Assembly (NCBI GenBank): GCA_034509925.1
Contig: CM067527.1
Span: forward strand, 13,475,001 to 13,539,000
Length of the DNA stretch: 64,000 nt
Direction of reading: 5' to 3'
From: Hirudinaria manillensis
Taxonomy: Eukaryota; Annelida; Clitellata; Hirudinida; Hirudinidae
Position numbers and translations under genes: made by a program. Positions 51,101-62,100 of this stretch are shown here, piece by piece; the stretch's first letter is position 1; each line of letters begins with the position of its first letter. The notes beneath the pieces are model-generated. The model was not told the origin of the DNA. It searched no databases and was given only the letters and a program-made list of their open reading frames with translations.

Positions 51101-54100
51101 CAGAAGCTTTAAGGTGACAATTTGTGCTTAAATCGAGAAATTTACAAAGAATACTTTATCAGTAACAATTTATTTAATTTAGCCCCTATGCGGAATGCTT
51201 AAAGACACGGTTAGAAACAGTTTAAGTGATTTGAATCTGACTTGTAATGGAATCTTAAATTATAATGGAGCACAACATTTAATCTTAAGCTTTGACTTAA
51301 TGCATTCTAATGCAAACTTAACAAGCAATAAACGATACATGATAACATGACATTTGCTATTGGAGCATTATCAATATGACTAAATTTGTGTTCAGGAAGA
51401 TCGAAATTGAGTCTGATAAACAATCTTCGCATGGTTTAACTCAACTGCATAAAGGTAATGTTTCACATTTTTATGAAAAACTAAGAAGCAACTGGAGAAT
51501 TCATTCCCTGGTGATAAATGTGCCATTAATTCCATTTGTACATAAAGAACAAAATTTAGTTTATTTTGTGCCTTATGATGGCTGAACTTTAATAATTATA
51601 ATAATAACAAATACAAATAATAAAAGACCAAAAATCAATTTATTTGTCATCTCAAGAATTTGACATTGTCTTAGCATCAATTCATAAGCATTTTTTATTT
51701 CTGATTGAGATTCAATAAGTTGCACAGAGGCCTAAAGGATAAAAATCCTACTGATTAAAATCCATAACTTGTTACAAAAACACATGGCTTAGCATTCCTG
51801 TCCGTAATAATGCATAATAGTGTTTCAAAATAACATAGCTCTGCATTAATGCAACTCTATAAATAGTAGACAATTTGAATGCCTGCAGATCAAAATTATT
51901 TGTTTATTCATATTTTATATTACCACAATTTCACACAGATATTGTTGAATTGACTACAAAATCATCGAATCCATTTGAGATCCAAGAAATCCTTGTGAAA
52001 AGAACATTTAAACTTGGTGAAGTCGTAATTTATGAAACGTAATTGATTTCATCTGAGCTTGGAAATTTCAGTAATTTTATTCATATTAAAATATTTAACT
52101 TTAATTTTTCAAAAAATTCCAACTTATTTATAAGGAATATGTTAGCAATACTTTAACCTTTTGTTTTTAAGCTTTTAAATTACTTTAATTTTCAGAAATT
52201 ATTTTAACTTTTAGAAAGAATTCTTTTCCCTCGAGAGTTTTGATGATCGATAATATCCTATGGGATACAAATCATACGGGGCATGTTTTATTAGAAAATA
52301 TGATATTCGATACACTCAAACGTCTACAGAATCCAAAGAAAGTGAATATTAATATTAATCGCATTAATTTTAAACACTTTAAATGTCATAAAGATTTATT
52401 AAAAATATATTTTATGATAATTCAGAATAAATGTTGAAAATCAAGAAATGTAAGGTTCTAAGTAAGAACGTAGGGAGATTCCATAAATAACCCCATCATC
52501 AGGTTTCAAAAAGTTGCATACCTCCCAATATGCTTAACAAATATTTGACCCTAACTCAAGAGAAGATACAACAAGTTTCAAAAAATGCACAAGGAAAATA
52601 ATGTCGACATGTCATGTCCCTCACTCATACTTGAGAAAACTTACCTTTATCAAAGTTTGATTAAGTTCAACTCATCACTTTACATAGCAATATAACTTAG
52701 GTTATTATTAAATAGCAACCTTAACAAGCCCTTGAATCTAGAGTTCAATCATAAGCAGATTTTAACTTTGATATGTTTTTTTTACAAAGGTTTTGGTTAT
52801 TGGAAGAAGCGAAGCAAGAATTTTAAGGACATTGAAGGAACTCTGTGTTGAAAACATAAGTGTGTACGGTGTAGATGAAGCTGCTTCAGATATGGTTATA
52901 TATTACATTTAATATTCAATGAACATTCATTCAATAAACCAAAATTAACAATTTAACTTTCAATTCAAATAATTAAATAAATTAGGTGAACAAAAAAACC
53001 TAGTCAAGGGCTAATGTAAATTATAATACAATTGACTGAAACTGCAAGCAGAGGTTATTCTGGATCATAAATTATTATATAAATTTAAATTGTAGATTTT
53101 GGTTCATTGAATACAATTATATATTTCAAAATACCCTAACAGTAACTTGGACATTGATAAAATGATTCAATTACAGGATGTTCGCAACCTGTACCAAGAA
53201 TATTTTCCAAAATTGGCTCATTATTTGGATGATCCTAAAATCAGATATTTCACTGGAGGCACCGACTTCTTAGAGAAACAGCAAAATGCCTTTGATGTCA
53301 TCATCATCCATTCACCATTACCTGGCAAAAGTGGGTGGTAAATAATATAATAATATATATATTTATACATAAAATATATATCGTATATTTATATTGTAAC
53401 TATTATGTATAAAATATGTAATATATAATATATTTTATACACACACATATATATATATATAATAATGTATATTAATTACTAACATAAGTCATTCAATTGC
53501 AGGTCCATTTGATCATCTGTTGAAAAATGGATATTTGAAGACTGTCAAATCTGCACTACAAGAAACAGGGGTTGCTATATTAATTGGTAAATGTCCATAA
53601 GTGGATCAATTGTAATTATAAAATTATGGCTTCGTGAATTTAAATCATAATTAAATATATTATTATTAATTTTTATTAAATTACAGTAACAGGCAGCAAA
53701 GTCGAAGAATTCAATAATCCCATGGTATTTGGAAAAAACAAGATTCAGTTTCTTCTCAGGAATCTTTTTCAAAATGTCAAAAGGTTTCAATTCAATAACC
53801 ATCCTAAAATTAATCATCCCAGTGGTCTGACGAGATGCCTCGTATGCGGGCCTAGTCCAGTAAGTTTAACCACAAACAATTACATTTATTTATCTCAAAA
53901 GTCATTTTAAAATAAATGACTTGGTGTGCATTTGTTAATCAATCTTTATTCTTTAATTATAAAGTCTAACCAATTTGATTATAAACTGTTAACTGATTTT
54001 AATTATTCAGTCTCTTTAAGTACATTATTCATAGATGTAGTGTATCCAATTAATTATATATTCTATTGAATGGTTTATTGAATGATAATATTTTATTCAG

Positions 54101-54234
54101 TATTTTCATCGATACTTTGATTTTTATGGTAATTTTGATTTTATAAGTATAAATTTTAAATTTATAAATTTTAATTTCAGATAAATTGTGATAAATTTTA
54201 AATTTATAAATTTTAATTTCAGGAAACACATTGA
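45054..54234 (+). CDS. receptor gene F: four Ig-like domains, transmembrane helix, spermidine-synthase-like cytoplasmic domain
   Basis: My model uses exons 45054-45105 (signal peptide MKIRDFISLLLIIDAIEG), 45573-45914 (Ig1), 46194-46532 (Ig2), 46600-46944 (Ig3), 47483-47773 (Ig4), 47839-47929 (transmembrane) and one tail exon (48586-48650, 50827-50891 or 51396-51454). These are followed by 51939-52038, 52215-52341, 52790-52894, 53177-53330, 53503-53586, 53687-53859 and 54223-54234. With the first tail exon this totals 2280 nt, 759 aa, no stop. Ig exons are all phase 1-1, the classical arrangement, each with a B-strand Cys, a core Trp and an F-strand Y-x-C or F-x-C. Several N-x-S/T sites suggest an extracellular glycoprotein. 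What I infer is the link between receptor and enzyme-like part. It rests on matching phases (2 into tail, 1 out, 1 into the next exon) and on the same order in paralogue G. The donor after the membrane exon (gag/gttcga) is weak, so two transcripts or alternative splicing remain possible. Confidence 0.75.
45573..47773 (+). other. Ig-like ectodomain of receptor F (four exons)
   Basis: Ig1: VEFDCNHELGNVTRFRWGYV and ENTGKYICYVAEG. Ig2: SVTLPCEHNIKNLTRARWSH and ESAGKYICMVGES. Ig3: LNLKCSFNYFGNINYNLLHL then RWIEKYKF and NSIFQCILDD. Ig4: LHIIKCSANKSENVHCSYYW and SPGNYTCIAKCHLGKH, with extra cysteines that may form a second disulphide. The GKYIC/GNYTC endings are V-set or I-set style. A solo LTR lies in the intron between Ig3 and Ig4. 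Confidence 0.85.
47053..47347 (-). mobile_element. solo LTR, 295 bp, in receptor F intron
   Basis: Reads tgttggatccctggatccag to gaccccgggttattaca on the minus strand: TG...CA ends and a 4-bp target duplication ATAT (47049-47052 and 47348-47351). The 3' half matches the LTRs at 48963 and 50438, while the 5' end belongs to a different subfamily shared with 62916-63209. Confidence 0.9.
47839..47954 (+). other. transmembrane exon of receptor F with alternative short-tail stop
   Basis: Encodes GITSPVIALSFAMVTAVIIT IIIMTLVL followed by RRR, a single-pass helix with a basic stop-transfer end. Splicing at 47929 gives the long form. If the donor is not used, the frame ends RFEFYFSE-stop at 47954. 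Paralogue G has the equivalent RFGLYFSK-stop, so the short ending is conserved. Confidence 0.75.
48050..48125 (+). pseudogene. relic juxtamembrane tail exon overrun by (TA)n
   Basis: The end caacttacttcag/gtaacg and the following intron match the donor end of the tail exon at 48586-48650, but the body is replaced by a cttctt and (TA)n tract (48068-48108). Confidence 0.55.
48586..48650 (+). CDS. receptor F juxtamembrane tail exon T1
   Basis: Acceptor ttatattcag, donor gtaata. Entered in phase 2 it reads KNNETEPEKQSLSFNSTQFT SG after the arginine codon shared with the membrane exon. It exits in phase 1. Because entry and exit phases differ, it cannot be spliced in series with the other tail exons. 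Confidence 0.65.
48963..50727 (+). mobile_element. non-autonomous LTR retrotransposon, 1765 bp, in receptor F intron
   Basis: LTRs 48963-49249 and 50438-50727 are nearly identical, with TG...CA ends (the left copy ends CG) and a perfect 4-bp target duplication ATAA (48959-48962 and 50728-50731). Directly after the left LTR, 49251-49268 (tggtgtcaggagtgggat) matches the complement of a tRNA-Leu 3' end, the primer-binding site. A polypurine tract, aaggagggggcaa, lies at 50425-50437. There is no reverse transcriptase, integrase or protease, so it depends on a relative for movement. It separates tail exons T1 and T2. Confidence 0.95.
49331..50277 (+). pseudogene. gag-like remnant frame of the LTR element
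   Basis: An ATG at 49331 opens a frame that stops after 19 codons. A second frame, open from about 49390 to 50277, continues as 277 or more residues. The first 40 or so residues across the break have the look of a SAP-like helix-extended-helix region seen at the start of some LTR-element gag proteins. The remainder is acidic and repetitive in Glu, Pro, Val and Met with no zinc knuckle. No pol motif is present. The break and the lack of motifs mean it is not a working gag. Confidence 0.6.
50827..50891 (+). CDS. receptor F juxtamembrane tail exon T2
   Basis: Acceptor tttactttcag. Reads KKMVTESDKLSSSHASTRFT SG in phase 2-1. The donor is gc (gcaatg), a minor but functional class in animals. Same length as T1. 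Confidence 0.6.
51396..51454 (+). CDS. receptor F juxtamembrane tail exon T3
   Basis: Acceptor tttgtgttcag, donor gtaatg. Reads KIEIESDKQSSHGLTQLHKG in phase 2-1; 59 nt, so two codons shorter than T1 and T2. Nearest to the enzyme-like exons. Confidence 0.62.
51939..54234 (+). CDS. spermidine-synthase-fold domain (probable pseudoenzyme) of receptor F
   Basis: Seven exons encode about 250 residues that follow the spermidine synthase core in order: EIQEILVKRTFKLGEVVIYE (N-terminal strands), VLMIDNILWDTNHTGHVLLE, NPKK/VLVIGRSEARILRTLKEL (first Rossmann strand), VYGVDEAASDM then DVRNLYQEYFPKLAHYLDDP, NAFDVIIIHSPLPGK, PFDHLLKNGYLKTVKSALQE and HPSGLTRCLVCG. In active enzymes the loop after VLVIGG is glycine-rich with an Asp (GGGDGG); here it is GRSEAR. 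The catalytic DSSDP-type Asp is replaced (HSPLP), the Tyr-Gln polyamine pair is Leu-Leu, and the Tyr before PSG is His. The usual N-terminal oligomerisation hairpin and about 45 C-terminal residues are absent. There is no Met start of its own: the first exon is entered in phase 1 from a tail exon. I infer a scaffold or ligand-sensing role, not polyamine synthesis. Confidence 0.78.
54150..54222 (+). repeat. tandemly duplicated splice acceptor before the last exon
   Basis: ataaattttaaatttataaa...tttcag occurs twice, giving acceptors at 54180 and 54222. They predict alternative C-termini: INCDKF-stop or ETH-stop. Confidence 0.65.
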
Positions 54235-56195
54235 TTTAAAAAAAAACACTTGGGATGTCTGACATGTAGAAACAAACAAGCGCGCCTAACTCACTGTAAT
54301 TTTATTCATTGGAGCCACTTGAAAGAGTTGGTGCAGATATGACTATTTAAGGAACTGTCAAGAAACCCACTTCCTCTTGCGTTTCCTGCCATTCTAAATG
54401 TCTTGTTTTAAGATGAACAATGCAGTCTAAATTTCTTATTTATTATTATAATCCCGTCAATAATAATATATTGACCGTTCAAGAATTTAAATTTTTGTAA
54501 CATTTTAATACTATGAGGTGAATCTTTTTTAGCAATTTTGTGTCGAATTAAAATACTTAAAAACAATGTATGTTTATCATTGTGACGTAGCATGCTATCA
54601 TCATCAAGATTCATTGATGTTTTTGTTAATATTGTTTGCCTTACCAGACAATTCGTATGCTGTTGCAATTCGATTTTTTGTTTTGGAATTGAACATGAAA
54701 GGTCGCGCAAATAAAATTTAAAAACAAATAATAATATAATTTGTATGGCGCATTGGGTCACCGTAGCTCGTTTGTCCTTTTCATGTTAGATTTTCAACTG
54801 GCTCTTAAAGAACATCAGCGAAAGCTGAGTGCGCACAGATGGAGATAGTTCGTTCCAGACGAACCAGTGAGGCGAATGAAACATCTTGGTTGACGGGGCG
54901 TGATTTGTGGAGGGATCGGAGGAATTGGATGACGGGTGATAATCGAAGGTGTCATGTATAACATGTCATACAAAAAATCACAACATAAACACGAGAGTAG
55001 GTGTGTTTGATTGGAAGTGGATGAGATCTCAAAGGTAGGGTGGAAGTTGACGTTGCGAGGATGCGATAAAGGAGGTTGGCCATTTTGAAGAGAGTGATGA
55101 TATTGATCAAATTAGTTTAAACTTTCAATAAAGAAGCGTAATGTATATCCACATAATATGCATAATGTATATCTACATAAATCGAGACTGGGGGTCTTAT
55201 TTTTTGCACTGTATTTAGAAAACATTTTTCTTTGTTTGAGATAGTTGAATTTGAAAAGTTAAGTCGTGAAAATATTTTGTAACTTATTTGCGGCGCTAAA
55301 TTTTTAAGTATTTTTTTTGCATTTTTAACTAAATTCCTGGCTCTTGAAATCCACGGTAAACTGATCAAACTGGTGCCTATTATTTTTCCTGTGCCTGTCA
55401 CTTATCCAGGTAGGATAAAAGACATGCAAAAGTTTGACATCCAAAAACCACATGGAATACTGGACATCATTTTATTTAATTTACTTTATTCGTCATTATT
55501 GAAAAGCAAAAAGTTTCTCTACACTTAGAAAAGTTTACTTTTACTCTTTCACAATTGCCTTAGATATTTAGAAATCAAGCACTTGATTGGTTTATAATAA
55601 CAAACTCTTGGAAGTTTTTAGAACGGTGACCCTCAGCACAAAAAGTCGCTCGACAAGACTACCCACACATTCAGTAGCAGAGGCTCTTTTTCTTACAGCA
55701 AAGGTCCCCTAGTAAGAAAACCTGTGCTAATGCATTGTCAGACCTAAAAACTGATGTAATGCACGATTGAATGCACTGCTACGAATGAGATGGTTATATA
55801 TAAGTTAGTCACTAACATAAAAAAAGATTGCCATTCTCCATATGTCTAACAATGGTCCTGCTTCTAAAGTCTTACTTTAAAAGAATTAACTACTAATACC
55901 TGTGCAAAAGAATTTCCAGTCTTCCTTAGAAGTGATCTTATTGCAATATGTGATTGAATGTACTGCTACCAATGGATAACCAACTAACACAAAAAAAGAA
56001 TTCAATATCCAAATGCCTAACAATGGTGCCTTTTATAAGGTCTTACTTTAGAAGATTCCCAGTTTCAAACTGAATTATCTGCGATCCATCTTGAAATCTT
56101 TCTTTATGGAAAATTAATGTGCAAAAATTTAATAAAATAAAAAAGTTAATAAAATAATTAGTTGCTAATTTCAGGTTATTAAGTAATATCGAACT
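54235..56195. other. intergenic between receptors F and G
   Basis: Contains a GC-richer segment at about 54780-55090 (gttcgttccagacgaaccag and surroundings) that looks like part of a dispersed non-coding repeat. The rest is AT-rich. Minus-strand frames of 117 and 94 codons show no recognisable motif and no splice support. Confidence 0.4.
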
Positions 56196-59100
56196 ATGAC
56201 GACATTTTCCACCGTTTTGATATTCTTAACAACAGTCGAAGCAGGTTTGATTGATGATATTTTCGTTAATTAATTATCATTATACAATACAACTATTACA
56301 TTTAATAATTATTTAATAATAAATTGTAAATAATTTATATTATTATTTACTAAAGTATTATTATACTATTAAGACATTAATACTAATATTTATAATGTAA
56401 ATAGAGTAAAAAATACTATGCCCTTCATTTATTTGTTTCAGTTCAACTTTCTTAAAAGTGGAAAGTTATAACTTTATAAATTGTAATTGTAATCGTCACA
56501 TCGGATTGTTCACTAGAAAATTGATGTTAGAATCACGAAGAAATAAATAAAACAATTGAAAAATCATAAACTTTAGCCATAATTATAAGCGTTAATTTTT
56601 AAAATACATTTCTCTCATTAAAAGCGGTATTAAAAACCTCTGCTATTATAAAAGGCAATTGCTAAAACATTAATTCACTACAACCACAAAAATTAGGCCT
56701 AAGTAATAAATAAATTCTATTTTATTTGTAAATCTGATATCGACTAGAATTTAGGTTTCCAATTTGGTGAGTGTCTGCTTTTAGGACTGAAGGTGGACAG
56801 ATTTGTGGTAAGAGAAAAGAGCTCTTTTGAAATGGAATGCAAACCCGAACATAGAAATGTGACAAGAAACAGATGGGAATATATTTCAACTAACAAAGAG
56901 AGAAATGAAACTATTTATGATAGTCAGTCCAACAAAATATTAAAAAGTGGCTTTGAAGTCTCCTGTCAACCTGATCAAACATTTATATCAACGTGCACTT
57001 TGAAACTGCATCATGCAAAAAAGAATGATTCTGGATATTATGTTTGTTCTGTCGGATATGACACAAATTTTGATTTCAATTTGCTGGAGTCCGTCGTTGA
57101 AATTGAATTGGTGATAAGAGGTAATTATAATGACTTAATTTCTGTGATTGAAGTTAACATTGTAAGTTAGTCTAAATAACTGAATAATAATGAATTATAA
57201 ACAGCATTCCTTAAACAAATTACAAAAAGAATCGCATTAATCTGTTGATATTTTGATAGGACCAACATATACTACGATGGTAGTAAGCAAAGGTGACTCA
57301 GTTATTCTTCCATGTGAACACAACATAAAAAACTTAACACGAGCAAGATGGAGCCATGTTACAATGAAGGGTGTTCTGACTTATCAATTGTATTACATGA
57401 ATGGAAAAAGAGCATATTACAACAATTATGAAGGACATTGTGAACCTCATTCACCTTCTTGTAATCTGGAAATACTTGAAGCAAACAAGGAAGGTGCAGG
57501 AAAATATATTTGCATGGTTGGAGAATCAGAAGAGTTTGAAGACAAATATGGTTTGGATCAAATGACATATTTCATTGAAATACAACTTGTTGTCGGAGGT
57601 AAGTCATGATTATTTAAATAAATTATCACCATTTGTTATGCTAAAAAGAGCAGAATATCAAGAATAGATCACAAATGTTATTTTGTACAAAGTAACATAA
57701 GCATGCTTCAACGTTTAGAATTAACATGCAATGATGCTACGAATAAAGACTTGACATTGATCGGAGAAAATGATTGCTATGGAATAGAAGCAGATGTTTT
57801 AAATCTGAAATGTTCTTTCAATTACTTTGGAAACATCAATTATAACCTTCTTCATCTCAGATGGATTCAAAAATATAAATTTAATTTATTGGAAAAGAAA
57901 TTAAATTCATCACTAATAAACCATGAAGTGAAAGATGAAACAAAAAATATTTCAATTCAAACCAACTTATCTGTTGCTTATGAGATGCAAAACTCAATAT
58001 TTCAATGTGTTTTGGATGATACTTTGGTCAAACCATGTCAGTTGCAAGAATTCAGGATTCAATGTGAGATCTTATTATTTAATTATGAATGAATTAGTGA
58101 TATTATTTGGTCATACAAAGTTATTTGCATTAAATTTACGCTTACTATTACATTTCCTTCAAACTAATCGGCACTTCTATGGTTGACGTATTAGCTTGTT
58201 TAGTAATAAGTAACATATGCTTCGGTTAAATGATATTACCTTCAGCAACATCTCGTTGTCATAATATTAATAATAGTCTCTTATCATATTTTCAAAGTAT
58301 TTTCATATTAGTAAGTAAATAAAAGAAGCATTAGTCTCTAGGAGGTATAATTCAAAATTTTCTTATGTCTTTTTATCAAAAGATAATAAAGCGAAAACCT
58401 AGGTGCCTGATAATTTTTTTTTTAAATCTCTAAAGATATCAAAAATACCACAAGAAGATCTCAGTCTTTAAACTCTAATGATTTGCGTATCATAAAATGT
58501 TCTGCCAACAAAAGTGAAAATGTCCACTGCTCGTATTATTGGGTTCATGATGTTGGAGGTGCCATGGTTGAAAATCCGTATGCAATCTTACCTGTTGAAC
58601 ATATGAATTCACCTGGTAATTACACCTGTATTGCTAAATGTCACCTTGGAAAACATAAAGGGTGCATCATCAAAGCAATGGAGTTTGAAGTAATTCTTGA
58701 ACCGAGCCAGTCATGCTCCTGCATAGGTCAGTGTATTAAATTTGAAACTCACTTCTGGAGTTAATTTCTTCTAATATTCCTTGTCTGCTTTCAGGAGTGA
58801 ATTCAACGTTGATTACGACAATTGTCATACTAGTTATAATAATAACAATGATAATAATAATAATAGCACTTGTTTTGAGGAAGAGGTTCGGGTTATATTT
58901 TAGTAAATAACATCTATGAAAAATTTAATAATTTAATGAAGATGGCTACAGCTAAGACGATGTTATAGACGCTAATTATGCTAATCAGTAAATATTGTTA
59001 CATATTTAAAGGTGTTTTAAGTCAAGAAGAGAAGTTGTTGAAAACAAAGAGTGTTTGTATATTTCGTTTGATCAAATTACTTTTATTAAATTTAGAATGA

Positions 59101-62100
59101 TGGTCGAAATATTCTTATTTACTCACATTTATATCTTAAATATTTTGCCAATATAGCAACTTATTAGAATGTTCTATTATGTTCATGTATGTATTATGTT
59201 CACCTACAGCAAGGGTTCCCTAACTTTTTCAAGCCACCAGGCTGCATTCAAAAACCTTAAGAAGTCAAAATTAAAGTTTTGAAAAATCACATTGTAAATA
59301 TTAAAATAATTTATTAACCTTCAATCTATATAGTTTGGTTAACAATGTATTGCTTAAATCCAGCTATTATTAAATAACTGTTTTTGAAGACATAAGTTTT
59401 TGTTTAAGTCATTATATAAGTAGTCCGGCTATATCCTTTAGGGACACAGGTTAGGGACCCCTGAACTGGAATTTTACATGTATTCTAAAGTTCTCATTGC
59501 AACAATTCATTTCTAATTTGATAATGTCTGATACGCTTAACGTTAACTAATGCCATTAAGTAATGTCTATTTTATTTCAATGTGATTGATACTATGATTA
59601 TTATTATTGTTATTAAAGATGCCATGGATGTGGAACTTTTATGGTAGCAGTTATTATGTCTAAATCATGATTACATTAAATTTAAAAGTTTATTTTAATT
59701 GGAATCTATGATATTTTCAGAACATTCTTAACGAATCATAAGTGAATTTAACTTAACGTTTAAACTTTCATTGAGTAAACAATAAATAATCATTCTAATG
59801 AAACTCTGCCAAAATAAAATAGTTAGAGCTACTTAGATTTGATTTTATTGAATTAAGTTAAGATCATAAAATAATGGTTATTATACAACATGACCGATAT
59901 TATTTAATTTATATTCAGGAAGAACAATGAAATTGAAGAACAATTGAGTGTAAATTTATGTTCCGGTTCAACTCATCCTATTGAAGGTAATTTAAATTCT
60001 TTAAATAAATAATGAAGCACAAAGAAAACAATGAATTTTAGCTGGAAATTACTGATTTTGACTAGAACTAGTTGCTTCTTACAATGTTGTACAGAGTGTT
60101 ACCGAACCAGCGTCATAGGAGCCTGACAACAAAATGCGTGAGCCCGACAACAAAGTGGATCAGAAAATAAACAAAAACAATTATTTGCATACAGCCAATC
60201 ATAGGACGGAGGTGTGATTTGCATGTGATTAGGGCGGACCTGAAATAATGAAGTAAATCAGAAAATAATTTTTAATGATAAATAAATAAAAATTTAAAAA
60301 AACAATACATATATATTTATAAACCTGTTTGAGTTCATGAATGAAGCAGGCTCAATGATAGCCATTGTTTAAAAATATTTAAAGTATTTTAGCTCCAAGA
60401 TTTTAAAATGATAATAACTTTGGGGGAAGTTTCTGATTAATCCAGGAGAAAATATTCAATGAGTAATTGCACAAGTACTAAGGGTTTTATATGAAAACCA
60501 CAATTAATGCCTGAATTTATCTTTCGCATCTTTCTAACTGGCTGAGTGCCCGAAATAAACAATTGTCCGCCATTGTTCTTGCGGGCAAACTCAAATTTGA
60601 GTCAAATAGCAAGTTTTAAAAGTCCCAGAACCCTTCCTAATCAAGCAACTGTATTTGTATAAGCTGTTACATTTGAAAAGCTGCCTATTACTGCCTAATT
60701 TCAATGATTTCACCTACTAAAATTTGCGAAATAGGAGTTGTAACAAAAACCAGCAATTGATATGTTAAAATAAAGGTTTAATTATTAGTAATATTTTCAA
60801 AAACCGGCGTAGTTTGAAATGCATTAATAATGGAGTTATCAAACAAACTTTAAACTACAGCAACAATAACTTTGAAATTCATTTATGTCATAGATTTCGG
60901 TCTAACTAAGCTTTTGATACATTTCCAGTAAATGTAGTAGGCATTAAGTAAGAGTTTTTGAAAAAAAAGACTAAAATAATATCGAGTTATTTGAATTTCA
61001 ATGAAGGGACGCGATCCATTTTAAGTCTCAAATTAATATATTGAGATGGTTTTCTGGGCCCATTTTCAGATATGTTGTGTATTAATCATATATCTCTCCG
61101 ATACCAAACTTTCGGTTCCCAATTTGTTGTGGTTTTAGAGTAAATTGGAAATAACAAAGCATCGCAACTTTTGAGAATCGAGTTCGGCGAGCAAGTCCAG
61201 TGACTTGAGTTTGCGCCCTATAGGCTCTTTTTCTCAATTACGAAAATTAGAAAAAAATTAAATTCAAAATAATTTAGGCAATAGGTTAATAATAAGAAAT
61301 GTGAATGATAAAGCCGAAGTTGGGACTTCTAAAGTGAATAGTTTTTCTTATAATCTCGTAAATATAAAATGGACGCGAAACTCTAAAAATTCAAAAACCT
61401 AAAGTTTGATAAAATGTATGATAAACTATCTTCAAAAAGTTCATTTTGCTATCAATAGCGAAGTTTTGTGGTAAAAATGAGCAATTTTGCAAACGTTCTT
61501 TACAGACGACCCCTGGCGTGTTTTGAAAACAATTCGTCGGGGACCGGCCTGATTAATTTAAAATATGAAGTTTATTCAAAACTAATATTATATAACTCAA
61601 AATAAAGATTTAATTGTCAGTAATGTTTTTCTAAAATTGATTTTACTTGAAAATTATTATTAACGAAATTAGGAAACATAAAGCTTTATTTTCATTCTCA
61701 TAATTTTGAAATGTAGGTATGTCATGCATCTTAATATAAATAAGCTTTTGAAATACTTTTCAAAGTACTTAACAAAAGTTAAATGAGAGTTTTTTGGCCG
61801 AAAAGACTAAAATAATAGCGAGTTTTCTGAATTAACTTAAGCGACGCAGTTCATTTAAGGCCAAAAATTAATATTTCTCGTTAGAGTTTGGAGTTCATTT
61901 TTACACATGTTGAAGCCTAGAGATGTATCTTTTCATTAACGCTTCATTCGGTTTTAAATTTGATGTAGTTTCGACGTAAATTTGAAATAGCTCACCGAAC
62001 TCCATTTTTGCGAATCGAGTTCGGCCAACAAGTCGAGTAACACTCAAAAGTAACCTATAGGCTCTTTTTTCTCAATTTTGAAAGTAAAAAAAAAATAAAT

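Noticed and set aside
54408-54761. 117-aa minus-strand frame between receptors F and G
   Set aside because: No family resemblance, no paired splice sites, and no counterpart near receptor G.
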